In this document: in pieces, positions 13,001-27,000 of the stretch
Layout of the letters: each line of letters starts with the position of its first letter
Numbering within the stretch: position 1 is the stretch's first letter
Assembly (NCBI GenBank): GCA_032433765.1
Contig: JAVIAB010000160.1
Location: forward strand, 35,001,702-35,065,701
DNA length: 64,000 nt
Reading direction: 5' to 3'
Source of the DNA: Megaustenia siamemsis
Lineage: Eukaryota; Mollusca; Gastropoda; Stylommatophora; Ariophantidae
The notes under the pieces: model-generated
The model's input: only the letters and a program-made list of their open reading frames with translations
Told to the model about the DNA's origin: nothing
The model's database searches: none
Position numbers and translations under genes: made by a program

Positions 13001-16000
13001 AAGGCTGAGTCCTTTATTTTTGCTTTCTTTCACTATAATGTCTAACAATTCTTGTAACTCATTTTCACTCTTAGCGATTAAGACTGTATCATCAGTATAC
13101 CTTAGATTATTTATATTATGACCTCCAATTGTTATTCCATGCATGTCCCTTATGGATCTTAAAATAATCTCACTATACATATTAAACAAATCTAGTAGTT
13201 AGGCACACAACCTTGCCTAACACCTTGTTTTCATATAAGTACATGTTATAAGATATCAGTTTTATTTACTGTACTTTTTTAAAATCATAAGTACTATCTC
13301 ACAGCAAACTCAATGGAGCTAATAGTTAACTGATGTAAAAAAAAAAAAGTAAAGTACCCCCGTCACGCCAAGTGGCGGCGTATAGGGAAATATGGTGTTA
13401 GTGACCCTATATTTTACAGACCTTCAGCACATGATTTTTGGGGTAATGTGGTCGGTATTACGCCCGTGCTGCTTTACTTTCCCAGAAAAAATCCGGTACC
13501 CATTTAAGGCTGGGTGAACCCGGAGCCGTCGGTTGGGATCGAACCCTACCTCTTGTCCGTAGTAGTCCAGTTCACTAACCACTGAGCTATCGCGGCTCCC
13601 ACTAATTTTTAGGGAATTAGTAAAACCCAGGTGTCCTCGCCAGGGTACGAACCCCGGCTGTTGCCGTGGTAAGCCAACCGCCTATCGATTGCGCTAACCG
13701 GACACCCAGTTAACTGATGTGCTGAACAACAAAATGTAAAATACTATGTAAAGCAGTCCACAAATGTGCAAATGAAGGAAAAATAAAATGATTTGTTTCA
13801 AATATATTCACTGACATGCCAAAAAGTGTAAACAGAAGAATAAACTAATTATGAGTTAATACCTTTCTCTGGGACTGACCAATTGACTTGAGGTAGGCCA
13901 AGATGGCCATAAGTCCAGCATACTCTCCTTGGGCACCACTGTAACACACAAACAGTTCAGGACAATGTGAAACAAGATTATTGGGCAAAACATGTTAATT
14001 TAATCAACATTTGGTCACATACCAACAATCAACAAAAGAAAATGAAAGACATATTTTACCCAGTAAAAGACATCTTGGAAATAAACTCTTACTACATATA
14101 AGAGGCCGACCCAGAAGAACATTGATCAGAGAAGAAAAGATAGCAAGATAAAAGAAAAGATTGCACAGATAGAGACAAATGGCGAGATTTGATAAAGGAT
14201 CTTTGCAAGGACTGAGACTGCTAGAAAGGAAATTTCAAAACAGGGAGAGTATGTGAGTCTATATCCTATGGGCCGGTCACGGCTCTAGTGGTCGATAGAT
14301 TGATAGATATATACTTACAAGGTTGAGGGGCTAACCTAATACAGGGACATGTGGCGATATAAAATTCAAGGTGTAACACTCTATAGCAAATATCGTTTGA
14401 AGTGGAAAGTCTAGAATTTCTGCCATATGTGCTAACTTTGGCTCAAATGGACAAAAGACAAACAGAAATATGCTTAGGCACATATGCTGCAGAAGCTGTG
14501 ATGGCAAAGTTGTTAGTGCACTCATTTCCTGATTATGAGAATCTAGTTTCAATTCCTAAAAATGTAGCAATATTTTTCTGTACAGACACAGCTTTGAAAC
14601 TTCCTCATTTTTAAAAATGGTACCAGAGGTTTTCTGCAGGAAAGCTAGGTGGCCTGGTATGATACTGTGCACATCACAAATAGAGGTTTTCTGCAGGAAA
14701 GCTAGGTGGCCTGGTATGATACTGTGCACATCACAAATAGAGGTTTTCTCCAGGAAAGCTAGGTGGCCTGGTATGATACTGTGCACATAAGAAATAGAGG
14801 TTTTCTCCAGGAAAGCTAGGTGGCCTGGTATGATACTGTGCACATCACAAATAGAGGTTTTCTCCAGGAAAGCTAGGTGGCCTGGTATGATACTGTGCAC
14901 ATCACAAATAGAGGTTTTCTCCAGGAAAGCTAGGTGGCCTGGTATGATACTGTGCACATCACAAATAGAGGTTTTCTCCAGGAAAGCTAGGTGGCCTGGT
15001 ATGATACTGTGCACATCACAAATAGAGGTTTTCTCCAGGAAAGCTAGGTGGCCTGGTATGATACTGTGCACATCACAAATAGAGGTTTTCTCCAGGAAAG
15101 CTAGGTGACCTGGTATGATACTGTGCACATCACAAATAGAGGTTTTCTCCAGGAAAGCTAGGTGGTCTGGTATGATACTGTGCACATCACAAATGAATGC
15201 TCATTGAAAAATATGAACATCAACACCATAATTCTCAGAAATACCACTAAGAATAACAAGCAACCTCCTCTTCCCTTTGATATAGACCTATTGAATATCA
15301 GGCAGCAAGGACTTAGACTCTTATCTTAAAGTTGACAGATTGACAAATAGTAGTAAAGTTTGACATAAACACTTACATTAGAGTTGACAGATTTGGGCAG
15401 ATTAACAAATTGTTGACAGCTTTGACATAAACTCTTACCTTAGATTGGACAAATTGACGAATAGTAGACAGCTTTGACATAAAGTCTTACCTTAGGGTTG
15501 ACAGATTGGACAGATTGGCAAATAGTAGACAACTTTGACATAAACTCTCACCTTAGAGTTGAGAGATTGGACAGATTAACAAATTGTAGACAGCTTTGAC
15601 ATAAACTCTTACCAAAAAAATAAATGGTATAGATAAACTCTTACCAACAACTACTTACAAAGTAAAAGGAGCCTCAGTGGCTAGTGGTTAGTGTGCTTGC
15701 TACCTGATCAGAAGGGTCAGAGTTCGATCCCCAGAAATGGTGGAATTTTTTCAAACTGAGAATCACTTATACCAACACAAAATGAACTCAGCCAACTAGA
15801 TGCTACAATCTAAAGTACTATTGTTCTGTAGTCTTTCATGTATGTAACTATAATTATTTATAAAATGGGCAAAATATCTATAAATTACATACTAAAAGAT
15901 CTACGAAAGAAGAAATATGCCTTGAGTTTTTGCTTCTTGTTTTGTATTAGCTTAAAATCAAACTATTAATCAAATCAGGTTTTGGGGGGCTGGTTGGTTT

Positions 16001-18921
16001 TGAGGCAAGACACCAGTCTCGAGACAGAGAAGTTGTGAGTTCAAATCCCAGCTGCACCAGTTGAGATTTTTATTTGTGATTTCTCTTTGCGGCAATCACC
16101 TCTGGTCTCAGAAGCAAGGCCCGGCATGAAACGTAAATTACTCATCTATGGAAAAAAATATGAGTATCTCCGAAGACACAGCTATCTGCCTGTGTGGCAA
16201 AGGACCTCTGTGCACACGGCTGTCGAGGAAAAACAGATTAACACATAAAATTCAGTTCCTAGGGTCTAGGGACTTCGCCAGAGGTGAAAGTTAACAAACT
16301 AAAAAATCAACTTTTGGAGTGGTGGCGTTTTTGATGCAGTGTGTTTTCAAATGGATTTTTCTGGCCTGGATTTTCATTTACAGAAATAGTGGTAGTCTGG
16401 TTGCATTCTCTTTACCACAAAGTCAACTTGGTTGTGGTGCCTGCGTGCAGGAAGTCCTGCAGGCAACTGACCATTAATTTAAGTGGAATGGTACCAGGCC
16501 CCAGCTTTACCCTGGATGTGTGATCTGCTTTCCACTTCAAATTTGCCACCAGCTGGACAGCAGCTGGATTGAGTGTTTCGCTGAATTGGAGGCCAGACTG
16601 AATTTGTTGGGACGTGATTCTTGGGGTACGTACTCTCATTGATCACGAAGTCTACATAGATTTGGTGTGAGGCACATAAAAGTCATCATCATCATCGTGA
16701 CAGGCTGTTTCAGCGACCTAGAAGTGTGAATCATGAACTGTGCACAATTTTATTTCAGAACACAACATGTTCTAGTCACTAGAACAGTGTGAATGATCAG
16801 GATGAACACTTTATCGGTTGCTGGAACGGGAGCTGAGCATATATGAGAATGTCCCACCTGTAGTGACGTCATTCCATTCTAAAGACTAAATTATTGGAAT
16901 TTTGTTGTACTAGTTCTCAAACTGGGTTTATAAGATCAAGCCGCTAGACACTGTACATAGCACATGGGCTGAAAGTGCTCAGTGACTAATGGCTTACTCT
17001 GCTTACATCAGGACCAATGATCCACAACTAATCAAGAACCTACTTCACTGTGGTAAGTAAAGAAACTAACAAGTCTAGTCAAGGAAGTAGGGGCCAAAGA
17101 TAGAAGGCATTCCAGTATCCTGAAATATCACAGTGAGGTGAAATGTGTCAGGCCAAATATTGCTAAGTACCAATGATCCACAACTAATCAAGAACCTACT
17201 TCACTGTGGTAAGTAAAGAAACTAACAAGTCTAGTCAAGGAAGTAGGGGCCAAAGATAGAAGGCATTCCAGTATCCTGAAATGTCCCAGTGAGGTGAAAT
17301 GTGTCAGGCCAAAAAGGGCAAATATTGCTGCTTGCTGTAAACAAAGAAATTATGCCCACATACAACCCTTTGGGAGCCGCGGTAGCTCAGTGGTTAGTGA
17401 AATGGACTACAAAGGACAAGGGGTAGGGTTCGATCCCATTCGACGGCTTCCGGGTTCACCCAGCCTTTAATGGGTACCGGATTTTTTTTCAGGGAAAATG
17501 AAGCGGCACGGGCATAATACCGACTACATTACCCCAAAAAACATGTGCCGAAGGTCTGTAAAATTTATGGTCACTAACACCATATTCCCTATACACCGCT
17601 TGGCATGACGGGGGTACTTTACTACTTTTTAAAAAAATTTTTAAACAACTCTTTAAGGTGGATGATAAAGATGAATAATTGTCGCGCAAACAGCAGCAGA
17701 ATAGGATGAAATTTGCTCTCAGTTTTTTTTTTTTATGAATGGAATACGTCTCTGACAAGCTCTTTCAAACCATTTGTCATTATTATGCACCTTCCAGATT
17801 ATTTTTACAGATGTCTTTGATTGGTACACTTTTCTATGGCTATCCCTATATAATTTATTCTGGAATTCATTCATCCTTATTTGGCATTAAATGACCCAGT
17901 CATTTGAGAGAAGAAACAGATTATACACCCTATTTGTTACTCAATTTGACATAAGTCAGATCTGATGGCATCTCCCAGGACAGATCAGATTTGACACCAT
18001 GCAACATTTATGGAAGGCCTCGGTATCACTGCAAACGAATTAAAATCCATAATTGCTCAACTGCACGTGCCAGTGGAATCATCCGAATTACTAACACATC
18101 TCCCAAACAAAGAAAGGTAGCTGTAGTCCCCATCATAGCAGTCTCAGCACACACCAAAAGACATAAGGCGAAACTGCACAGAAAGTGAACACAGCCAACT
18201 GTTCCCTGCCATACAATATCATGGAATATCGAAACACGACCAAAACAGATGAAACGCACAGCTCACAGTGTGCACAGAGCACTTAACTCAGTAGCTCCTG
18301 CAACAAGGCAAACTTGGAACATTAGGAAACTGCAACAAGGAACACTTTTCAAACATAGCCTTTAATAGTTCCTGCAGCCTATCCACTATATTGACCGTAA
18401 GTTCACGGTGCCCCCCCCCCCCCCCCCCTATCTTTCAGTTATTCATTTTTCTCTATTAGTGTATAAAGTAGAAACATGAAATGGTAAGTTATTAGAAGTG
18501 AAGGTAAAAACTGCCACAGATTCTGTATGCATCTTTTCTGTTTCCTGAGTCTTTGAAGCCATGCATGAGGTCTTCATGATCTTTCTCCATTCTTCCCTGC
18601 TGTTTTGCAGTTTCTGAACTTGTTCAAATGTCTGTTCTATTCAGACTGTTATTATCTCCTTAGTTAGCCTCTCCATCTTTTACTTTTTATCATTCCCCGA
18701 AAAATGTTCTTGGTCAGACCACACGTGATTTTGTGACATGCTACGCCAACACATGCAAGCATGGGAAAAAAACAAACAACCAAACAGTTACAACTTTACA
18801 GTGGTAAAAAATGACCCAAAATGATATAGAGCTTAAAGGACAGGCCTTATGTTGTGGCACAGACAACACACACATATTTATACCTATTGTCTTTGTACCA
18901 ACATATTTTCATGTTTCTTTA

Positions 18922-18955
<34 letters not shown>

Positions 18956-21011
18956 ATTGAAATAACCCAGTCATGGTTACCTGTTAGGCTGGAATGAAAT
19001 GCGGTCATAACCTGTGATCTCACACAGGTCTCGTTCTAACTCATCCAGCAATCTGTGGTAGCCTGCCGCCTGCTCTCTTGGTACAAACGGATGGAGGGAA
19101 GCAAACTCAGGCCATGAACATGCCTGTCAAGATTGTATGAGAAACAAAAAGGATTTTTGTTAACTGTAATTATTTTTAAAATATTCACACACAAAAATGT
19201 TGAAAAATAATGAGAAAAATATTGGTTACAGTTTAGATTTGCATTTCAACATATATATGAAATTCCTGCAATTGCTGAACTGCAGCATCAGTAATTGATG
19301 CCAACATTTAAACTTTAGTATTTCTCTCTTCTCTATCCATGTTTCCACAATATCTATCTATCTCTATCTATTGTCCTTTCGAGCCAAAGACGGCACATAG
19401 GGCAGAACCACAATTTCAAAAACAAAAACCTTGCGTACCAAAATGGCACATTTTGCAGAGATCACTAATCTAAAATATATGGCGCTGTTTCCATAACAAT
19501 ACTTTTTACAATGACAGCTTGTCAAGCCATCGATCAACCTCCTTAGTCGCCTCTTACGACATGCCTGGATGGTCGTAAGAGGCGACTATTAGTTTATAAG
19601 GTTCCACAATAGGAGCCTTATAAACTAATATGATAGCACTTTAATTGCTGTGGGCTTTTGCATGTGTAGAATAGTATATCAACACAAATCCATAAAGGTG
19701 ACAAGCCTTTAAATATTTCACAGATTCATATATTTTTAACTATGGGTCATTACAAATTAATGAACACAAAATAAGCTTACCATCATCTCAGTTGTACTGT
19801 TCAGCTTCATTGTACAGGAGCCTAAGGAAATCATAGAATGGACCAATGACAAGTCTTTATTCTCCAGCAGTTTCATATAGCGAACAATTCTTGTTTCTGA
19901 ATGGTGACTGAAATAATTCATAAATTATTGATTATACACAAAAGAAATGGATCAAACAATAAAATAAAGTCTTCAAGAACAACACAAATAAAATAAACAC
20001 TATTCTTTTCATAGCTTAGAGTTGATTTGATGAGCAGTCAAACACAATGCTTTTTTTCTGAGGTTAATGTAATTATTTTCTTTGGTGACTTTCTCTAACG
20101 AGATAAATGTATTATGCAGTACCTATTAAACACTGGATGTAAGAGATAGCGCGTGGTGCGGGCAAGACTTCCATTTTCTAGACTACCAGCTGGTTCTTCA
20201 CCGATTTCTTGAGCCAAGTCAGCCTGTCCATGTAAAGGGAAATAAGGTTTATGGGAGTAAATAAATATACAAAGAACAAGATCAATGCTTCACTGAAATG
20301 GTATTCACACTGCAAGAATAATAATAAATATTTATTTATAAAATACGAAGATGCAAATAAACTAGAAGATAATTAGTAAACAGAACTATCAAGGTTACAA
20401 ATGAGATAGTTATGTCCTTTTGAACTGTGAACTTGCGCACTGGTGTTTTAATTATCATGGTCAGGTCATCTGTTCAGAGGGGGATGATTTTCTTTAGATT
20501 GTCAGCTTGAATGTTTCTCTTTATCAAGCTGTGCTACTTGCATCAGTCAGTGTAATCTCTATGGAGCTATTGCTGTCTTCTATCAATTTTGACCTCTGGT
20601 CAAAACATTTTTGTTTTGTCATTTCATAAAGATATTTCACACACAATTTCATGTTTTACATTTTGTTTCTTTGGTCTCAGTCTTCTAGGTCTTCCCCTTC
20701 TCAGCTTCACAGAAGCTACACCTTTCATCATCATTTCTTCAAAACCATTATTGTTTTTGATCCAAAATGTGTTTTCTTTATTTAAATTCACTAAGTCAGT
20801 TTTCTCTAGAATCAGCCCCTTTTTTTAATAATTATAGATCATCTGTAAAAAAAAGTTTGTTGATATGCTCAGTAATTTGCCATTGCTTAGCAAGTAATTT
20901 AATAGAAAGACTGTGTCTATTGAAAGTCAGAAATAGAATAATTTAGCATATGAAAAATGTCAACTTTTGACAAATGGTACTACATTGTTAGAAAAACAAG
21001 GAACGAAAACA

Positions 21012-21057
<46 letters not shown>

Positions 21058-24000
21058 CAACTTTCCACAAGTATGCCTCATGACGATAGACAAACCATGA
21101 CAATTCCATTATAAATGATATAAAAATCTATGACTTATTTTGTTTGCAGAAAGTCATTTTAACTTTAAATTTTTAGAATAATGTTTAAAAAAAAAAATTT
21201 TGCTAATTCACTTATAAGGGGGTCTTCAGATTATATTCATCCTTTTATTTCCTCTGTTGACAATATCTAAAAAGCAGCCAAAAGCTACTTTTACCTGGAC
21301 AAAATATGGAAATAAAAAATACTAAGCAAGAAAACTAAACTTAGAATATTCAAATCAAATGTATTATCAACCCTTAACTACACACGTGAAAGCTAGAAAA
21401 CAAGAAAAGAGATTGAGAGAAAAATACACACTTGTGAAGACAAGTGTACCTAAAAACAAAATGAGTACAATAGAATACATTCAAGACTAATATAGAGATA
21501 AGAGAAATGGCGTAGCAGTATAAAGTTATTACCTACTATTAGGAAGATAAATGGATATATGTTGGAGGCATTAAGAAAAGACAAAATAGGCTTTTCTATG
21601 GGAAACAGTATACAGAAAAAGAGGAAGACCTAGAGAGAAACTAAAAATAACACATAAGAGAAAAAAAGCCTGGAGGCATAGACTCATTGGATAAGATTGA
21701 ATATCTTGCCAAGAATAGAGAAGGATGGCAAAAAACAATATACAAATCCTATGCAACGTCTAGTGACATGGTAAAGATCAAGACAACCCAAAATGTTGTT
21801 CTACATTTGCCTCAAGAGAATTACTTTTATCACCTGGCAGACTATATTAGATGCAACATTCAAGAAGTATGGTCAAAGCAAATTAAATTTCTTCTCAGAC
21901 TTAAATAATATATACTTCTCAGACTGGTAAATAAGTTCTTGCCTGATTTGTTCTTAAAATTCCTCAATCTTATTCTGAACTGTATTTGTTGTGTCACAAT
22001 TTACAAAGTTATAATAACTTCGCCTTTTTGTCATGGCATGTTTTTTTTTAAACTGGCTCATCTTCCCTTGTTGATCTTTCATCTCTTGACTGGACTAATA
22101 CAACATGGAAGTGGAGTCAAGACTTGGTCAACATTGGTTGGTTAGCTGATCCTCATACAGGCATGAAGTTTTTGTTGAGCCAAACAAACATCCATTGAGC
22201 CAAACAAACATTATTTTGAGTCAAACAAACATCTGTTGAACCAAACAACCATTTGTTGAGTCAGCCAAACAAACATCTGTTGAGCCAAATAAATATCCAG
22301 TGAACCAAACACAAATTTGTTGAACCAAACATCTGTTGAACCGAACAAACATCTGTTGAGCTAAACAAGCATCTGTTGAGCCAAACAAGCATCTGTTGAG
22401 CCAAACGAGCATCTGTTGAGCCTAACAAGCATCTGTTGAGCCCAACATTAGTTAAATCAAACAATAAAGCCCTCATAGCGTTAGATTTATTCAGGTTTGA
22501 CAGTGTACTTTAATTAAATATACTAATTAAAACACAGAGGACACATCACACTAGTTTTCATAAAGAAAATATTGGTCATTACTTACTGCAGACATTGGGC
22601 ATCCAATGATAGTTAGCAGGTCTGCTAAGTCACCCTGAGATACAGTTTCATCAAGAGCTATAGATACCTACAAATAGAAGAGAATCAACAAGGTGTAAAA
22701 CACAATGAACAAGTGATATTGAAAAATAAAATGATGTAATGTAGGATCTATATGCTGTGCAAAATTTAAATCTCAGGTACTCATTTTTAGAGACTGGGTG
22801 TACCTCGAAGCCTTGTTGATAAAAAATATGTCACTTTTTGGGATCGAACCCAGACCCTTTGGATTAGGAAGTGAACTCTAATCATTCAGTCACCACGGCT
22901 CCTACAGTGTAATAATGCTGCAAAATAATTGAACAAAAAAGTGGTTGAACATTCACATACTGGAGATTTAAAATTCTTGGTAGAATAACATCATAATTAA
23001 AAACCAATGTTTGATTATTTTGAAGAACTGACACAGGGGGCTTCAATAACCTAGTTGGGAAAACCACCCAACTGGGCTACCGGTGTGTGGACAACTTGTG
23101 TTCAACTCCTGCTGGAAGCAGTGTGAATTGTACTTGTTGGAAAAAAAATATCCATGCAGTCGACCCAGCCGCTGGCAGAAATGGATACCAGGGTAGTACT
23201 CTGGGAAGATGAGGAATGCCACCTCGCACTGTGAGTTTCGATGCTTGAAGTGACACTATCCAGAAGTCTCTGAAAGCTTCTGGATAGGCGGCCAAGCACA
23301 TATGGGTGAAAACTTGAAGGCTAAGTCGCCGATTCTAGCCTCATACTTTACCTTTACACCCCTATGCTTAAGATAAACCTATAGATGCTAGTCACAATTA
23401 GGTGACAAGGAAAGGTAAGTATACACAGTACTTCTGATGCACTGGCTGTAAATATGTCTCAATCTTCCTTACAAATATTCTTTTTTAAATGTGCAGTGTT
23501 ACATTAAAAATTTCCTGTATATAGCTCAAGTTTCTAGTGCCTCTTCAATATACATTATCAAAGCACCTATCGTTTGTGCTTCTAGTCAGGCACCCACTCT
23601 TTCATTATCAATTAACCCCTGCATGAACACAGGGCAATAAAAACACACAAGTTCCTGAAGTTTTAAGCTTATACCACAGCCAAACATTTTTACTGATAAT
23701 CTGACACCATTACAAGTACAGCCCTTCTTACTGGAGTGTCAGCTAACCATTTCAGAGTCACAGTCACTGCCTTAGTATCCATTCTCTTACTTGAGGCAGT
23801 AGTTGTATAATCTCTTTATCTTTCTGCAACAATTCTGCCTCAAACTCTGACACTAAACTCCCAATTCTTACTTATTGTCCCTCACCACCACCTTCATATG
23901 TGAACACCACCGCATCATTCCCCACAAAATTTTATGATAACTGTCTAATTCCTATATACATTCTTTTATTGGTGCTGGTTATTTACAGCTGTTTATTTTC

Positions 24001-27000
24001 ATCCCAAAGTGGTATTTTAGTTATAAAAAAAAAGGAAATTTTGCAACTTGTATAGATGAAGATGTCCTGAGTCTAGCAGATATTCCCCTCATTCTTGAGA
24101 ATGATATTTTATGGAAGTGGTTTCAATTTGTGACACTTCAGAATTTAAAAAAAGTAAGATTTTCAGCTAAAGTAAATATTTGTGTATGCATGCGGTTTTA
24201 ATAGTATATGCTCATAACAAAATGATAAACAATTCATAAATTTGAGAGTCTCGGAGAATACATTAATTTTTAACCACAAAAAAGTTATAAATTTTTAAGA
24301 TACAGCTTCTTCTAACCACTTTGAATGTATAATAGAATGAGCACATGTATTTTATCTTCATGGAAAGACTTAAAGGAACAAATGAACTAAAATATCAGAG
24401 ACAACTGTGTACTATATCCTCCGCCCACTGTGATAACTGAATGATAATGTGGTTTACTTTTCAAATGTTATGCCGTTAATATCTTTTGACAGTAAATTCC
24501 ACTGTCATAACTTGCCCAATCTTCTCATCTTGTGCCATCCAGCTCTTTGGTGTTATTAACTTGATGTTCATGTAAAGGTAAAAATAAAGTATGAGACTTG
24601 AATCAGCATCTTGGCATATGAATTTTCACTCATATGTGCTCAGCCGCCTCTCCAGAAGTGTTTAGAGACTTCTAGATAATGTCACTTCAAGCATCGAAAC
24701 TCACGATACGAGGCAGCATTCCTCACCTTCCCAGAGTAATACCCTGGTACCCATTTCAGCCAGTGGCTGGGTTGACTGTAGGGGTATTTTTTTCACCTAA
24801 TCATGAGTACAATTCACACTGCTTCCAACGGGAAATGAACACGGGTTGTCTGAAGGACGGTAGCCCTATCAGGTGGTTTTCAGGCTGTCCGAATGACAGT
24901 AGCCCATTCAGGTGGTTTTCGGGTTGTCCGAACGTCAGTAGCCCAATCAGGTGGTTTTCCCGACTAGGCTACCCAAGCTTCCTTGATGTTCATGTATTGT
25001 TATACAGTCAGTCTGATATTAGTCATTAACCACTTGTTGGCTTCAGTTTGAGCTAGTAAATGTTTAGCTTTGATCAACTGGAGTCTCAGCATAAGCCTTA
25101 TTAGCAATTTAGCAAAATGAGTTCAGTCATTTAATTGTGAGAAACAATGACATTTTAAAAAATAATTGAAAATAAAGAAAGAACTATTAAACATAATTAA
25201 AACAAGACAAATGAAATTTTAAGGGCAAAAAATGAAGAACAAAAACTTACTGAAAGTCACCTTGGAAGGGAAAATACAGGGTAGATGAGGCAAAAGTAGA
25301 CAAAGACTAAAGTGGACTGACAGCATCAAGAGGTGGACTGGGGAATATATGACAGTATGTACCATCAAGGCAAAAGATAGAGCAAAATGACTCATTTTGA
25401 TAGAGCAACAATCACATTTCATGGTAGCTAACCTTCAATGCTGAGATGACACAAGACAATGATGATATTGGTGTAAGAATGTCCAAATCAAATCAATGGT
25501 GACAATACTAAGTGGAAAGACAAACAAAAGATCAACCTAATAATAACAACAGGATAAATGAAAACAGTTGGGATGAAAGGATTATCCAAAACCTGATACA
25601 TTCTATGAACAATAAGTATGGTTTGAGTAAAAGGAGATTGTTTGTGGCTGTGTCAAAAAAATATCATAGGTGTGTAGGTCATTGACTGGAACCAGGAATA
25701 AGTGCTGAATACCAATATCTATATTTATGTGTAATCTCTGCCTATCTACAACAAATCACTAGAAAAATATCATAATTCAACTATATTGTTGTGACTAATG
25801 ATGACCAAATCATCATCATTATCATCAAGTACCGAGCCTGCTAGCATAGGTGATGATGTCTCTCCACAACTTTCGATCTCAATAGTTATTTATCATTTCT
25901 GTTGTTGACCTTCTGCCAAGCCATTCTCTTAAACTGTCTGATATCTTTTCTCTTTGCTTCCCTCTATCTATTCATCCCTCAATTTTCAAATTGTTAAAAT
26001 ATATTCCAGCTGTTCCCTTCTCATTACATGGCCAAAAAATTATGATTGTTTCTTCCTAATATTGAATATTAGCTCTCTTTTTGCTTTGGCCTCTTTCAGA
26101 ACGTTTTCATTACTCTTCTTAGCTGTCCATATTTTCATGACCAAATAGAAAACAGAAAAGTATTTCAGACTTACTTGTCCATCTGAGTGATAATTTAGGT
26201 TGATTTTCTTTTCTTCTGCTCTTTTCTTAATTACTGCCTGACCTGCCTTTGGTTGAAATTTGACAGTGTCAAAGAAAGCTGATGAGTTTAGTTTGTGTCC
26301 ACTTTTTCTGATACCTGAGAATCATAAAAGCAGCATATGGCAAATTAAGTTAATTAAAATTAAAGACTTAGTACACTAATGATAACACAAATAAAGTATA
26401 AACATTTGTACATGGAAAAAAAAAACATTTTTAAAAACAATTATTTTGATGCTATTTTTCATACAAGACGATTCGAGGCCACAGAGATAGGATTTCTCAG
26501 AAGAATGTTGAAAGTTCCCAGGACAGCTAAAAAGACCAATGAGAAAGTTCTCAAAGAGGCCAGCACAAAAAGGGAGCTCTTAAAAAACATCAGAAAGAAG
26601 CAATCAACATTTTTGGGGCACATCATGAGAAGAGGAAAGTTGGAATACTTGGTTACAACTGCCAAAATAAAAGGAAAGAGAGATCGCGGACGACAAAGAG
26701 AGAAAATACTGGGTAGCTTGGTGTCATGGCATGGAAAACAGTCAACAACAGAACTCATACGATGCACTGTGGATAGAAGATTGTGGAAGGACATGATCGC
26801 CAACGCCAACTGGTACGGTACATGATGATGATGATTTTTCATACACAAAATAAAAGCATAGCTAAAATTTGTATCTTTCATCTAGCGAAAACTAGCTAAT
26901 TGGTGAGCGTAAACATAATGTTTCAAATCAAATAGAGCATTCCTCCTCTTTTTTCCTTCCTCATTTGTCTTTCTGTCTCAATGAAAATGGAGCAAAGATT

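Noticed and set aside
13620..13705. A functional tRNA gene
   Set aside because: The anticodon arm does not pair properly and it sits beside a tRNA-derived SINE; kept only as a tRNA-like repeat.
14556..15185. 209-codon minus-strand open frame
   Set aside because: Follows the 57-bp minisatellite exactly; both strands are open, as expected of the array.
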